64,000 nt of DNA from Kaistella jeonii (GTDB taxonomy: Bacteria > Bacteroidota > Bacteroidia > Flavobacteriales > Weeksellaceae), in NCBI RefSeq assembly GCF_000812865.1, contig NZ_JSYL01000001.1, positions 248,001 through 312,000 of the forward strand, in the 5' to 3' direction. Shown piece after piece: positions 25,427 to 35,780 of the stretch. Each line of letters begins with the position of its first letter. Positions within the stretch are counted from its first letter, which is position 1. The notes beneath the pieces are model-generated. The model searched no databases and had not been told where the DNA came from. It saw nothing but the letters and a program-made list of their open reading frames with translations. A program made the translations under genes and the position numbers.

Positions 25427-28075
25427 TTAATCTTCGGAATCAGAGTCACCTTCTTCCCCTTTTTCTTTTTCTTCTTCCTCTTCTATCTTTTTCAATTCCT
25501 TTTCATCGCCAATGTTGCTGATCGCATTATCGCCGGTTTGTTCAGAATCACTAAATTCAACAAGGTTACTGTCTACTTCTCCTGGTAAAGCTTCAGCATC
25601 TTCTTCGATGATCTCTTCTACATCTTTATCCATTTCAACTTTAGCGATGGCAGCGATTTCATCATTCTTTTTAAGATTAATGACTTTCACTCCCTGAGTA
25701 TTTCTACCCATCACGCGCATTTCATCCATTCCCATTCTGATGGCAACTCCAGATTTATTGATGATCATTAAACCATCATCATCGGTTACCATTTGAATTG
25801 CGATCAGATTTCCTGTTTTTTCTGTAATGTTTAAGGTAATAACTCCTTTTCCACCACGGTTGGTAATCCGGTAATCTTCAACTGCTGTTCTTTTACCGTA
25901 ACCACGCTCAGAAACTACCAAAACGGTTTCATTCTGCACATCGTTCACAACTATCATACCAATAACTTCGTCGCCTTTTGCTAAGGTAATCCCGCGAACA
26001 CCGATGGAACCACGTCCAACTGCTCTGGCTTTTTCTTCAGGGAATCGAATACATTTACCATCTTTCGTAGCAATCATGATCTCAGAATTTCCATCTGTTA
26101 ATCTTGCACCTAATAACTGGTCATTATCTCTAATTTCAATAGCATTTACTCCATTAACTCTCGGTCTTGAATATGCTTCTAATGATGTTTTCTTGATGGT
26201 TCCGTTTCTGGTAATCATCACTACATTCATCTGATTGATATATTCCTGATCTTTTAAATCATTGGTTCGGATGTAAGCTTTAATTTTATCATCAGGTTCA
26301 ATGTTTATCAGATTCTGAACGGCTCTACCTTTGGATATTTTAGATCCTTCCGGAATTTCAAATACTCTTAACCAGAAACATTTTCCTTTTTCGGTAAAGA
26401 AGAGCATGTACTGGTGATTGGTTGCTGCTACAATATATTCTAAGAAATCTTCGTCCCTTGTTGTGGCAGCTCTGTTTCCAACTCCACCTCTACTTTGTAC
26501 TTTATATTCTGAAAGAGAAGTCCTTTTAATATAACCTGCATGAGAAATCGTCAAAACAACTTTTTCATCCGGAATTAGATCTTCGATGGACATTTCGCCA
26601 CCTGAATAATCGATTTCCGTTCTTCTTTCGTCGCCGTACTTTTCTCTCATATCTAAAAGTTCGTCTTTGATAATCTGATATCTTCTAGGCTCATTTGCCA
26701 AAATATCTTCCAAATCATTGATCAAAGCCATGATCTCGTCGTATTCTGCACGAATTTTGTCGAGTTCCATTCCTGTCAACCTCGCCAAACGAAGATCAAG
26801 AACTGCTTGTGCCTGAATATCGGAAAGTTCAAATTCAGTAATCAAACCTTCTTTCGCTTCTGCAGGATTTGCACTATGACGAATAATTGCGATCGCCTTA
26901 TCAAGAGAATCCTGAGTTCCTATCACTTTCATGAAACCTTCAAGAATATGCGCTCTTTCGCGTGCTTTTCTTAAATCATATTTTGTTCTGCGAACAACTA
27001 CTTCATGTCTGTGATCAACAAAATGAAGAATTAAATCCTTCACATTTAACTGAACAGGTCGCCCTTTAACCAAGGCAATATTATTAACACTGAATGAAGT
27101 TTGCAATGCCGTATACTTATAAAGCATGTTCAACACTACATTCGGTATCGCATCATTCTTCAGTTCGTAAACAATACGCATTCCTTGTCTGTCTGATTCA
27201 TCCCGGATTTCGTAAATTCCTGAGATTTTTTCATCTTTAACCAATTCTGCAGTTCTTGCAATCATTTCCGCTTTATTCACTTGATAAGGAATCTCGGTAA
27301 CGATAATAGCATTTCTGTTGTGTACTTCTTCAAAGCCTACTTTTGCACGTAACACGATTCTTCCTCGTCCGGTATGTAAAGCGTCACGAACACCATCATA
27401 ACCATAAATAATCCCACCAGTTGGGAAATCGGGTGCAATGATGTGCTTCATTAATTCATCGATCGTGATTTCGCGATCGTCGATATATGCACAGATTCCA
27501 TCAATAACTTCCGTTAGGTTATGGGGCGCCATATTTGTCGCCATTCCTACTGCAATCCCCGAAGTCCCATTCACCAAAAGGTTTGGAATTTTTGTTGGCA
27601 TAACGGTAGGTTCCGTCATTGAATCATCAAAGTTATTTTGAAATTCTACTGTATCTTTATCAAGATCAGCTAAAATCTCATCAGAAATCTTTTTTAATCT
27701 TGCTTCGGTATAACGCATTGCTGCAGGCGGATCACCATCCATTGAACCAAAGTTACCCTGTCCGTCAACCAATGGATAACGCAAACTCCAGGGTTGCGCC
27801 ATTCTCACCATCGCATCATAAACGGAGGAGTCTCCATGTGGGTGATATTTACCAAGAACGTCTCCAACAATTCTGGCTGACTTTAAATGTTTTCTGTTTG
27901 AAAAAACGTTGAGTCCGTACATACCGTAAAGAACTCTTCTGTGAACGGGCTTCAAGCCATCTCTTACATCGGGTAACGCTCTGGAAACAATTACCGACAT
28001 CGAATAATCGATATAAGAGGATTTCATTTCATCAACAATGTTGATAGGAATTAACCTTTCTCCTTCTGTATGCAT
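25427..28075 (-). CDS. gyrA: DNA gyrase subunit A
   Basis: 882 aa. The breakage-reunion domain has catalytic Tyr122 (AMRYTEARL) and, by chance, Escherichia coli numbering in the quinolone region: Ser83 and Asp87 in [10 protein letters not shown], so no common resistance change is present. The C-terminal six-blade pinwheel carries the GyrA-box-like QSRGGVGNR segment. The end is a long acidic tail (Glu/Asp-rich, last 45 residues), common in Bacteroidota. Subunit B is not in the window. A TAAATTAG element at 28155-28162 may be the -7 box. Confidence 0.98.
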   Translation of the reverse strand: MHTEGERLIPINIVDEMKSSYIDYSMSVIVSRALPDVRDGLKPVHRRVLYGMYGLNVFSNRKHLKSARIVGDVLGKYHPHGDSSVYDAMVRMAQPWSLRYPLVDGQGNFGSMDGDPPAAMRYTEARLKKISDEILADLDKDTVEFQNNFDDSMTEPTVMPTKIPNLLVNGTSGIAVGMATNMAPHNLTEVIDGICAYIDDREITIDELMKHIIAPDFPTGGIIYGYDGVRDALHTGRGRIVLRAKVGFEEVHNRNAIIVTEIPYQVNKAEMIARTAELVKDEKISGIYEIRDESDRQGMRIVYELKNDAIPNVVLNMLYKYTALQTSFSVNNIALVKGRPVQLNVKDLILHFVDHRHEVVVRRTKYDLRKARERAHILEGFMKVIGTQDSLDKAIAIIRHSANPAEAKEGLITEFELSDIQAQAVLDLRLARLTGMELDKIRAEYDEIMALINDLEDILANEPRRYQIIKDELLDMREKYGDERRTEIDYSGGEMSIEDLIPDEKVVLTISHAGYIKRTSLSEYKVQSRGGVGNRAATTRDEDFLEYIVAATNHQYMLFFTEKGKCFWLRVFEIPEGSKISKGRAVQNLINIEPDDKIKAYIRTNDLKDQEYINQMNVVMITRNGTIKKTSLEAYSRPRVNGVNAIEIRDNDQLLGARLTDGNSEIMIATKDGKCIRFPEEKARAVGRGSIGVRGITLAKGDEVIGMIVVNDVQNETVLVVSERGYGKRTAVEDYRITNRGGKGVITLNITEKTGNLIAIQMVTDDDGLMIINKSGVAIRMGMDEMRVMGRNTQGVKVINLKKNDEIAAIAKVEMDKDVEEIIEEDAEALPGEVDSNLVEFSDSEQTGDNAISNIGDEKELKKIEEEEEKEKGEEGDSDSED

Positions 28076-28225
28076 ATATCTTTTTTAATAGAATGAAATT
28101 CAAGCAGTTATAAATCGTCTTGAAAGTTCATGAATTTCTGTTTTTAATAACGTGCTAATTTACGAAAAATTTACCGATTTTTGCCTCTCAATTCAGTATC
28201 AAAATCATAAAAAAAGTTAAAAATA

Positions 28226-28540
28226 ATGAGCGTTTTAAGCCTTACTTTTCACACGACCGAAAACATATCTAAAGACTGGGAAAACTATATGAAAAAAGAT
28301 CTTCATCAAATGGTGGAGGATTTAATTGATGTTGAAAAATACATTCTCTCTGAAGTTGAAAGTGAAATGATCAGCGAAGGAAAAAATACCAATCTTTTAC
28401 TGGTCTTTGATAATGTGGAAAAGCGACAAGATTTTATTGAAATTGAATTGATCAATATCACGGACAGAATTGAAGGTGCATTTGGGGAAAATGTAATGAT
28501 TTTTCAAACACTGTTGAATCCAAAAAATTCTAGGTTTTAA
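28226..28540 (+). CDS. DUF4286 family protein
   Basis: 104 aa, ferredoxin-like alternation of strands and helices (MSVLSLTFHTTENISKDWEN, NLLLVFDNVEKRQDF). DUF4286 proteins are small cytosolic proteins of unknown role that are widespread in Bacteroidota. Divergent from gyrA with a 150-base shared upstream region. Confidence 0.85.
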   Translation: MSVLSLTFHTTENISKDWENYMKKDLHQMVEDLIDVEKYILSEVESEMISEGKNTNLLLVFDNVEKRQDFIEIELINITDRIEGAFGENVMIFQTLLNPKNSRF

Positions 28541-28593
28541 AGAGTGTCTTTTTAAGTAATAAATATGTGAACAAATTGGCTATTTTTGGACGG

Positions 28594-28668
28594 TTCCGTA
28601 GGAGTTGACTCTTTGTATCTGTAGAAATTCAAATATTAACCGTGAAGCTCCGTAGGAGCGACCTCTTT
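28594..28668. repeat. two copies of a CCGTAGGAG repeat
   Basis: TTCCGTAGGAGTTGACTCTTTGTA (28595 on) and CTCCGTAGGAGCGACCTCTTT (28649 on) repeat the same core about 54 bases apart in the gap between DUF4286 and the Bax-inhibitor-like gene. Confidence 0.65.
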
Positions 28669-28776
28669 AAAACCTATGGTAACACAAACTCGCTCACCGA
28701 AATAATATACCTTCGAAAACATACAAAGAAAAAACCCAAATGCAACTAAAAACCTCTAATTAGTAATCTCTAAATT

Positions 28777-29463
28777 CTAACCTCTTCTCGACATTAAAAT
28801 TCTTAAAATATACCAGAACAGCAACATCACGGAAGAAAATAAAAGTAGCGACGCTCCAACATATTGATCCGTAGAATACGTGTCTTTTAATTTACTTGTT
28901 TGATATAAAATACTTGCACTCGCCAAAATGACCATTCCTACCGAAAACCAAAGTCCCAAATTGAAACCAAAAATAGCACCCGCAACAATTAATCCTAAAG
29001 CGATAAATCCACCTACTACGATTGCTGTTCGCAGAAAAGAAAAATCTTTATTTGTCATAAAAACAACTGCAGTTAATCCTGCAAAAAGCGCTAACGTAAT
29101 CATTCCCGCCTGTTGAATAATTTCAATACCGGAATAACTCGCTGCGATGTAAATTAGTGGTAAAAAGATAACCGCTTCCAACAAGACATAAAATCCTAAA
29201 CCTGCATATTGTACCGATCTGCTTTGTGATAACGTCCATTTTTCGGAGACATAAGAACCCAGCCAAAATAAGCCTAAAATTCCGAGCCAAATAAATCGAC
29301 CTCCCAGCATTTTTAAAATTAATTCTTCCGGTACAACTTTGAGTAGAAAACTTTCGACAACGATAAACGCCAAAATTGCCATTGCAACATGAGTGTACGT
29401 TTTTTTGTAAAATTCTGCTCTTTCAGATTCGGCAGCGTGGGAAATAATCACAGATGAATTCAT
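28777..29463 (-). CDS. Bax inhibitor-1 / YccA family membrane protein
   Basis: 228 aa with seven hydrophobic segments from about residue 25 to 222, the family topology. The N-terminal ~20 residues are polar (HAAESERAEFYKKTYTHVAM). TMBIM/YccA proteins are inner-membrane proteins; some relatives form a pH-sensitive calcium leak or inhibit FtsH. The acidic residues of the calcium-leak site are not obvious. Short basic tail (SRRG). Confidence 0.9.
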   Translation of the reverse strand: MNSSVIISHAAESERAEFYKKTYTHVAMAILAFIVVESFLLKVVPEELILKMLGGRFIWLGILGLFWLGSYVSEKWTLSQSRSVQYAGLGFYVLLEAVIFLPLIYIAASYSGIEIIQQAGMITLALFAGLTAVVFMTNKDFSFLRTAIVVGGFIALGLIVAGAIFGFNLGLWFSVGMVILASASILYQTSKLKDTYSTDQYVGASLLLFSSVMLLFWYILRILMSRRG

Positions 29464-29499
29464 TTTTTAAAAATTTAATAAGCGAATATAGAAAAAAAT

Positions 29500-30534
29500 T
29501 TAAATTACACTCAAAAATTCTAAAGTATTTACATTATCAGCAAAACAATTAAGGTCGGGATTTTGCGCTTCTCCTAAGCCAATAGAATCTAAGCCAAGTT
29601 CCGGTTTTGCCACAATCGCCTGAATGTCTTTTTCATTTTCTTCAATGAAATTTTTGACTTCATCTAAGTTTTTATAGCGCGTAAAATTCAAAACAGAAAG
29701 TGGAGAAAATAAAGCTTCATCTTCCTTCAACATCACAAAATTATTATCCCAAAAACGCTCTTGATTCAGTAGATAGATCGCGCGATTGTATTCGTAATTA
29801 TTCGCATATTTATTGTGATTGATAACTTCTTTAAAGTTTAAAAAATTCTCGAACAAAGCATCAATTACAAAATCTTCCGGAATAAAAAGTCGCGTCACAT
29901 TTCTACAACCTAATCCATAATAACGGAAAATATCTTCTGCTAAAAGTTGCAATTCTGATTCCGTTTCGTCTCCTTTTAAAACCGCGATCGACGTTCTGTT
30001 TTTTCGGATGATACTTAAATGATCTTTAAAATAATATTCGAGATATCTCGCCGTGTTATTGCTTCCTGTAGCGATCACCGCATCAAAATCGGTCAATCTT
30101 TCTACAAATTCATATTGAATATTTCCTTCAGAGAACTCCTGCCATTTACTCAATAAAAAAGGCAAAAGCGTTTTGTCTTTCGATGACAATTTAATTAAAG
30201 CAATGTTTTGACTCAAGATCACAGAAATTATATCATGAAAGCCGACCATCGGAATGTTTCCAGCCAAAATTAATCCTACTTTTTTCGGAATGTTTGAAGG
30301 TCTATATTTTGAAAGCCAGTCATTTAAATTTTTTTCGGTCAGTAAATCAGCCCATTGATTTAAGGCAAATCGCTGACTCTCTTGAGTGAACCATGAATTT
30401 TCAATTTCTGATTTTCGCAACAATGCTGCAAATTTTTCATCACTTTCATTAAAATTTTCAGGTTTCGTTTCTAAGAAACTCTTAATATAAAAACTCAGTT
30501 GACTAAGTCCTGAAATCTGTTTTTCTCTATTCAT
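29500..30534 (-). CDS. LuxC-like acyl-CoA reductase
   Basis: 344 aa from MNREKQ at 30534; an upstream in-frame start at 30594 would overlap the divergent ferredoxin start and is rejected. The fold is aldehyde-dehydrogenase-like: VGLILAGNIPMVGFHD, GSNNTARY and the putative catalytic Cys in YGLGCRNVTRLF. LuxC reduces acyl groups to aldehydes with NADPH, but no luxD, luxE or luxAB is present, so light production is unlikely. The role in non-luminous Bacteroidota is open. It is divergent from a ferredoxin gene with 59 bases between. Confidence 0.88.
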   Translation of the reverse strand: MNREKQISGLSQLSFYIKSFLETKPENFNESDEKFAALLRKSEIENSWFTQESQRFALNQWADLLTEKNLNDWLSKYRPSNIPKKVGLILAGNIPMVGFHDIISVILSQNIALIKLSSKDKTLLPFLLSKWQEFSEGNIQYEFVERLTDFDAVIATGSNNTARYLEYYFKDHLSIIRKNRTSIAVLKGDETESELQLLAEDIFRYYGLGCRNVTRLFIPEDFVIDALFENFLNFKEVINHNKYANNYEYNRAIYLLNQERFWDNNFVMLKEDEALFSPLSVLNFTRYKNLDEVKNFIEENEKDIQAIVAKPELGLDSIGLGEAQNPDLNCFADNVNTLEFLSVI

Positions 30535-30560
30535 TATGTAGGAATTTGGCGGAATTTTAG

Positions 30561-30568
30561 TAATTTTG
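30561..30568 (+). promoter_or_regulatory. -7 element for the ferredoxin gene
   Basis: TAATTTTG matches TAnnTTTG, 26 bases before the ATG at 30594. A TTG lies only 13 bases upstream, shorter than usual. Confidence 0.45.
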
Positions 30569-30593
30569 TACAAATCTAAAAAATAAAGTAGCA

Positions 30594-30944
30594 ATGGCTA
30601 TCAGAATAACAGACGAATGTATAAATTGTGGTGCTTGTGAACCAGAATGTCCGAATAATGCGATTTATGAAGGTGCAGTAGATTGGAAAGCTTCCGATGG
30701 TACTGCACTGAAAGGAAAAGTCGTTATGAAATCGGGTTTAATGATCGATGCAGATGCACCCCAAGAACCAGTGAGCGACGATGTTTATTTCATCGTAACC
30801 GATAAATGTACGGAATGTATGGGCTTCCATGAGGAACCGCAATGTGCTGCAGTATGTCCTGTAGATTGCTGCATCCCGGATGAAGATCATGTAGAATCTG
30901 AGGAGAGCTTGCTCCAGAAAAAAGCATTTTTGCACGGAGAATAA
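30594..30944 (+). CDS. 2[4Fe-4S] ferredoxin
   Basis: 116 aa with two cluster motifs, CINCGACEPECP (residues 9-20) and CTECMGFHEEPQCAAVCPVDC (residues 77-97, with the longer loop of the Allochromatium/Azotobacter FdxN-like type). A middle insert (AVDWKASDGTALKGKVVM) separates them. It should carry low-potential electrons in the cytosol. The partner is unknown. Terminator directly downstream. Confidence 0.93.
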   Translation: MAIRITDECINCGACEPECPNNAIYEGAVDWKASDGTALKGKVVMKSGLMIDADAPQEPVSDDVYFIVTDKCTECMGFHEEPQCAAVCPVDCCIPDEDHVESEESLLQKKAFLHGE

Positions 30945-30950
30945 AAATTC

Positions 30951-30979
30951 TGCTCACTTATTGTGGGCATTTTTTTTAT
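30951..30979 (+). terminator. ferredoxin terminator
   Basis: TGCTCAC (30951-30957) and GTGGGCA (30963-30969) form a 7-bp stem with one G-U pair, then eight T. Confidence 0.85.
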
Positions 30980-31041
30980 AGACTTTTTATTAATTGATGT
31001 CAATTTAAAATCTACTTTAAAGAATTTATAAAACTTAAAAA

Positions 31042-32106
31042 ATGAGCAAAAAACACAACTTTAGCGCCGGTCCCTGCATTCTGCCACAGGAAGTTTTCGA
31101 AAAATCTGCCGCAGCAATTTTAGATTTCAACGGAATTGGTCTTTCACTTCTCGAGATTTCTCATCGAAGCAAAGATTTTGTTCCCGTAATGGATGAAGCC
31201 AGAGCAATTGTAAAAAGATTGATGAAATTGGACGATGATTATGAAGTGATCTATGTTGGTGGTGGTGCGAGTTTACAGTTTTTAATGGTACCTTTTAATC
31301 TAATGAAAAGCGAAAATGGTAAAGCAGCTTATTTGGATACCGGAACTTGGGCAGCAGGAGCGATTAAAGAAGCTAAGAAATTAGGAACAGTTGATGTTGT
31401 AGGTTCTTCAAAAGCAGAAAACTATTCATTTATACCAAAAGATTATAAAGTTGGAAGTGAATATGATTATTTTCACTGTACTTCCAATAATACCATTTAC
31501 GGAACGCAGATGAGATCTTTCCCAGAAGTCGATACTTTGATGGTTTGCGATATGAGTTCAGATATCTTTTCCCGTGTGATCGATTTCTCAAAATTTGATA
31601 TTATTTACGCTGGAGCTCAAAAAAATATGGGACCAGCCGGAGTTACAATGGTAGTGGTGAAAAAAAGTGTTTTAGGAAAAACTGGAAGAGATATTCCTTC
31701 TTACCTTGATTATTCTTTGCATATCGCAAAAGATTCAATGTTCAATACACCGCCGGTTTTCCCGGTTTATGCAACGCTTCTTACCTTGCAACATTTAGAA
31801 AATAATGGCGGAATCGAAGCTGCCGAAATTAGAAATGAAGCCAAAGCGAAATTATTATATGATGAGATCGATCGCAATCCTTTATTTGAAACGTTCTGTG
31901 TGAAAGAAGACCGGTCATTAATGAATGCCTGTTTCAAATTATTAGATGAAAGTAAAAAAGACGAATTTGATGCTGCCTGGAAAGCTGCCGGAATCAATGG
32001 ATTAAATGGTCACAGAAGTATTGGAGGGTACAGAGCAAGTATGTATAATGCGTTACCGATAGAAAGTGTTCAGGTTTTGGTAGACGTAATGAAAAATATT
32101 AACTAA
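31042..32106 (+). CDS. serC: phosphoserine aminotransferase
   Basis: 354 aa. HNFSAGPCILPQEV start, GGGASLQFLMVP cofactor loop, PLP-lysine in IIYAGAQKNMGPAG and a C-terminal HRSIGGYRASMYNA substrate motif. Converts 3-phosphohydroxypyruvate and glutamate to phosphoserine; the family also serves pyridoxine synthesis. First gene of the serine operon, 40 bases before serA. Confidence 0.97.
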   Translation: MSKKHNFSAGPCILPQEVFEKSAAAILDFNGIGLSLLEISHRSKDFVPVMDEARAIVKRLMKLDDDYEVIYVGGGASLQFLMVPFNLMKSENGKAAYLDTGTWAAGAIKEAKKLGTVDVVGSSKAENYSFIPKDYKVGSEYDYFHCTSNNTIYGTQMRSFPEVDTLMVCDMSSDIFSRVIDFSKFDIIYAGAQKNMGPAGVTMVVVKKSVLGKTGRDIPSYLDYSLHIAKDSMFNTPPVFPVYATLLTLQHLENNGGIEAAEIRNEAKAKLLYDEIDRNPLFETFCVKEDRSLMNACFKLLDESKKDEFDAAWKAAGINGLNGHRSIGGYRASMYNALPIESVQVLVDVMKNIN

Positions 32107-32146
32107 CAAATTCAAAAACTATTTTGAACTTGTTAAATTATAAAAT

Positions 32147-33106
32147 ATGAAGGTTTTAGCAAACGACGGAATTTCAGAATCAGGAAAAAATGCTTTACTG
32201 GAAGCAGGAATCGAATTTATAGATGCCAAAGTTTCTCAGGAGCAACTTGTTGATTTTATTAATGAAAATAAAGTTGATGTTCTTTTAGTAAGAAGTGCCA
32301 CGAAAGTTAGAAAAGAGCTTATAGACGCTTGTTCAAGTTTGAAAATTATCGGACGGGGCGGTGTCGGAATGGATAATATCGACGTTGAATACGCCATAGA
32401 AAAAGGACTTTTTGTGATCAATACGCCAAATGCATCTTCAAGATCAGTGGCTGAAATGGTTTTTGCACACTTTTTCTCTTTAGCAAGATTTCTTCACGAA
32501 TCCAATAGATTAATGCCTTTAGAAGGCGATACTCATTTTTCTGCAATGAAAAAATCTTTTTCAAAAGCAGTAGAATTAGAAGGTAAAAACTTAGGCGTAA
32601 TTGGTTTTGGCGGAATCGGAAAAGAGGTTATCAAAATGGGAATTTCTTTAGGGATGAATGTAAAAGTTTTGACCAGAAAACCAAAAACGGAAAAAATATC
32701 ATTAAGCTTTTTCGATGGTCAGTATGTAGATTTCGAAATTACTTCTACGCAGGATTGGGATGAGTTTTTGAAGGATACCGAATTTATCAGCATCAACACG
32801 CCAAAAACGACAAAATATATTTTAGACGCACCTCAGTTTCAAAAAATGAAAGATGGCGTATTTATTGTAAACACTGCAAGAGGTGGCGTTCTAAATGAAG
32901 TTGAACTTCTAAAAGCGATTGAATCCGGAAAAGTTGCAGGTGCAGCTTTAGATGTTTTTGAAAATGAACCCGCTCCCGAACTTCCACTTTTGATGAATCC
33001 AAATCTATCACTTTCTCCACATTTAGGTGGAAATACTTTAGATGCTCAGGAAAAGATCGGAACCGAACTGGCTAATCAAATTATTGCAATTAAAACGAAA
33101 CTATAG
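32147..33106 (+). CDS. serA: D-3-phosphoglycerate dehydrogenase (short form)
   Basis: 319 aa, without the ACT/ASB regulatory domains of long SerA. NAD-binding GVIGFGGIGKEV, catalytic Arg in VNTARGGVLNE, Glu in DVFENEPAP and His in SPHLGGNT. First step of serine synthesis. Between serC and the DUF1015 gene, whose start is 8 bases after its stop. Confidence 0.95.
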   Translation: MKVLANDGISESGKNALLEAGIEFIDAKVSQEQLVDFINENKVDVLLVRSATKVRKELIDACSSLKIIGRGGVGMDNIDVEYAIEKGLFVINTPNASSRSVAEMVFAHFFSLARFLHESNRLMPLEGDTHFSAMKKSFSKAVELEGKNLGVIGFGGIGKEVIKMGISLGMNVKVLTRKPKTEKISLSFFDGQYVDFEITSTQDWDEFLKDTEFISINTPKTTKYILDAPQFQKMKDGVFIVNTARGGVLNEVELLKAIESGKVAGAALDVFENEPAPELPLLMNPNLSLSPHLGGNTLDAQEKIGTELANQIIAIKTKL

Positions 33107-33114
33107 AATACACA

Positions 33115-34356
33115 ATGCCTATCTTCAAACCTTTTCGGGGCGTTCGACCAAGTGAAGACTTCGTTGAAATTTTTCCCACTCATCCTCTGGATAATTTTTC
33201 TCAGGAAGAGATCAACAAAAAAGCGCAAACGGAATCATCATATATTCAGATGATAAAGCCTTATGTTGTGAGCAAATCTAAAGATGTTGATCGTAATTTG
33301 CGAAAAATAAGAACTAATTTCGAAGAACTACTTGACGATAAAGTTGTCGTGCAGGATCCCTCTTCTTATTATCTTTATGAGCAGTTTTTGCCTAATAAAT
33401 CCGTATTTCGTGGACTTTTGGGTTTGGTAAGTGTCGATGATTTCCGGAATGGGAAAATAAAAAAGCACGAATCTACCCTCACTCAGAAAAAGGAAAAACT
33501 CGCTTATTATTTAGAAAAAGTGAATATTCAGGCAGAACCTGTTCTGCTGACCTATATCGCAAATCCGAAAGTGGAATTGCTGATGAATCACGAAGAAAAA
33601 AATGTTCCCATACTCAATTATTTAGATGATCACGGAACCCGACACAAAGTTTGGCGTATTGATAATCGTTTGAAAATGAAGGAATTCAAAGATGTTATCG
33701 AACAAATAGATTCATTTTATATTGCAGATGGTCATCACCGAATTGGTTCTACCGCTTTAAATGCAAAACACCTTCAGGATAAAAATAAAAAACACAACGG
33801 CACAGAACATTACAATTTTGTCTTTAGTTATATTGTATCCAATCAGTCCATCAAAATTCACGATTATAACAGACTTTTAAAAGACCTGAACGGACTTTCT
33901 GAAGATGAGTTTTTAAAGAAGATTGAAGAAACTTTTTTGGTTCATGACAAGGGAGAAACTCCGTATTATCCTTCACAGAAGTTCCATATTTCGATGTATT
34001 TGGGTGGGAGATTTTATTCTCTTCATGTGAAACATGATGTTAGAAAAAAACAAAGTGATCTAAATGATCTTGACCATTTCCTCCTTGAAGAATTTGTTTT
34101 TAAAAATATTTTGGGAATTTCAGATCCGAAAACGACTGAGAGAATCACCTACTGCAAAGGAAATTCTGCAGTTGAAGGAATTATCGATTTAAAAGAAAAC
34201 GTAGATTCTGGCGAATATAAAGTAGGATTTGGAATTTACCCGGTAAGTTTCAATGATTTACTAAAAGTTTCCGACAACAAAATCGTGATGCCTCCAAAAT
34301 GCACTTATATTGAACCGAAGTTGGTTACTGCTTTGGTGATGTATGACATGAAATAA
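33115..34356 (+). CDS. DUF1015 family protein, probably serine-pathway partner
   Basis: 413 aa, full family length. FKPFRGVRP start and the signature YIADGHHRIGS near residue 206; the DGHHR loop resembles that of ParB/sulfiredoxin-like nucleotide-binding proteins, a superfamily that includes an archaeal free-serine kinase. Function unproven. It is tightly coupled to serC and serA, and no phosphoserine phosphatase gene is in the cluster, which suggests a role in the last step. That reading is inference. Confidence 0.93.
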   Translation: MPIFKPFRGVRPSEDFVEIFPTHPLDNFSQEEINKKAQTESSYIQMIKPYVVSKSKDVDRNLRKIRTNFEELLDDKVVVQDPSSYYLYEQFLPNKSVFRGLLGLVSVDDFRNGKIKKHESTLTQKKEKLAYYLEKVNIQAEPVLLTYIANPKVELLMNHEEKNVPILNYLDDHGTRHKVWRIDNRLKMKEFKDVIEQIDSFYIADGHHRIGSTALNAKHLQDKNKKHNGTEHYNFVFSYIVSNQSIKIHDYNRLLKDLNGLSEDEFLKKIEETFLVHDKGETPYYPSQKFHISMYLGGRFYSLHVKHDVRKKQSDLNDLDHFLLEEFVFKNILGISDPKTTERITYCKGNSAVEGIIDLKENVDSGEYKVGFGIYPVSFNDLLKVSDNKIVMPPKCTYIEPKLVTALVMYDMK

Positions 34357-34415
34357 TAATTCTACTTATTGTTATTATTTTTTTTTAAATTTGGGTCTAT
34401 CAATTTTGAAACCCT

Positions 34416-35780
34416 ATGAAATATTCTATTATAAAAATACTTCCGCTCTTTTTGGGCGGAATTTTATTTTCTCAAAGCCAACAAGACTCCCTACAGTTTA
34501 GAAATATTGCCGACGAAATGTTGGTCAATGGAACGGCTTATAAAAATCTACATCAACTTACAAAAAATATCGGTCACCGTTTAAGCGGTTCTGAAGCTTA
34601 CGAAAAAGCCACAGATTGGGCGGTTTTAAAATTAAAAGAAGCCGGTGCAGATAAAGTTTGGAAAGAAGAAGTAATGGTTCCAGTTTGGGAACGAGGCAAA
34701 GAATCTCTTCAAATTAAGGATCAAAATGGAAAGTGGAAATCTTTAAGAATGCTTTCTCTCGGTAATTCTGAAGGAACAAAAGGCAAAGATGTGGAAGCGG
34801 AGATCGTCTTTGTGAAAAACAAAGAAGATTTTGATAAACTACCCGATGCTGCTATCAAAGGCAAGATTGTATTCTTCAATTATGCTTTTAACCAAAAATT
34901 TATCAGCACCGGACAAGCTTATGGTGATGCCGGAAAATACCGAAGAAGTGCAGCTTCGTGGGCTGGAAAGAGAGGTGCAAAAGCCGTAATTATTCGCTCA
35001 CTTTCTTCCGCGTTTGATGATGTTCCACACACCGGAATGATGAGATATGATGAAGATGACACTTTCAAGATCGCCGCTGTTGCAATCGGACCAAAAAGTG
35101 CCGACGAACTGGAAAAAACTCTAAAATCTCAAAAAGTATTTGCAAAACTCAATTCAAACTGTGCGATGAAGGGCGAGAAACTCTCCCACTCTGTTATTGG
35201 CGAAATCACCGGAAACAAAGATAAAAGCGTCATCGTCGTTGGTGGACATTTAGATTCCTGGGATGTTGGTGAAGGTGCGCAAGATGACGGCGCCGGAATT
35301 GTTCAAAGCATCGAAATTCTGAGAACTTTCAAGAAAATGGGTTTGAAAAATAACCATACCATTCGTGTAGTCTGTTTTGCCAATGAAGAGAACGGAGTGA
35401 AAGGCGGAAACAAATACGCGGAAAATATCAAGAAAAATAACGAAACCCATCTATTTGCAATAGAAACTGACGGTGGTGGTTTTACACCGCGCGGAATTGC
35501 CTTGGTAATGACTCCCGAAAAAAGAAAGCAAGTTCAGTCCTGGAAAAATCTTTTTTTACCATACGGCGTTTATAATTTCGATATGCAATATGCCGGAACG
35601 GATATCGAACCGATGGAACCTTTCGGCGTTCCTTTGGCGGAATTAGTTCCTGATTCACAACGATATTTTGATATACATCATTCCGATGAAGATACTTTTG
35701 ACAAGGTGAACCGCAGAGAATTATTATTAGGAGCCGTTGCAATGGGACAATTAATTTACATGATCGATAAAAGCTGGTAA
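34416..35780 (+). CDS. exported M28 family metallopeptidase
   Basis: 454 aa. Signal peptide (YSIIKILPLFLGGILFSQ). A PA-domain insert occupies about residues 130-240. The zinc peptidase domain has VVGGHLDSWDVGEGAQDDGAG (His and bridging Asp), FANEENGVKGG (Glu pair) and a final His in FDIHHSDEDTF. M28 members are aminopeptidases or carboxypeptidases (plasma glutamate carboxypeptidase-like by layout). A TAAATTTG element at 34386-34393 is a plausible -7 box. Its stop overlaps the DgkA-like start. Confidence 0.92.
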   Translation: MKYSIIKILPLFLGGILFSQSQQDSLQFRNIADEMLVNGTAYKNLHQLTKNIGHRLSGSEAYEKATDWAVLKLKEAGADKVWKEEVMVPVWERGKESLQIKDQNGKWKSLRMLSLGNSEGTKGKDVEAEIVFVKNKEDFDKLPDAAIKGKIVFFNYAFNQKFISTGQAYGDAGKYRRSAASWAGKRGAKAVIIRSLSSAFDDVPHTGMMRYDEDDTFKIAAVAIGPKSADELEKTLKSQKVFAKLNSNCAMKGEKLSHSVIGEITGNKDKSVIVVGGHLDSWDVGEGAQDDGAGIVQSIEILRTFKKMGLKNNHTIRVVCFANEENGVKGGNKYAENIKKNNETHLFAIETDGGGFTPRGIALVMTPEKRKQVQSWKNLFLPYGVYNFDMQYAGTDIEPMEPFGVPLAELVPDSQRYFDIHHSDEDTFDKVNRRELLLGAVAMGQLIYMIDKSW

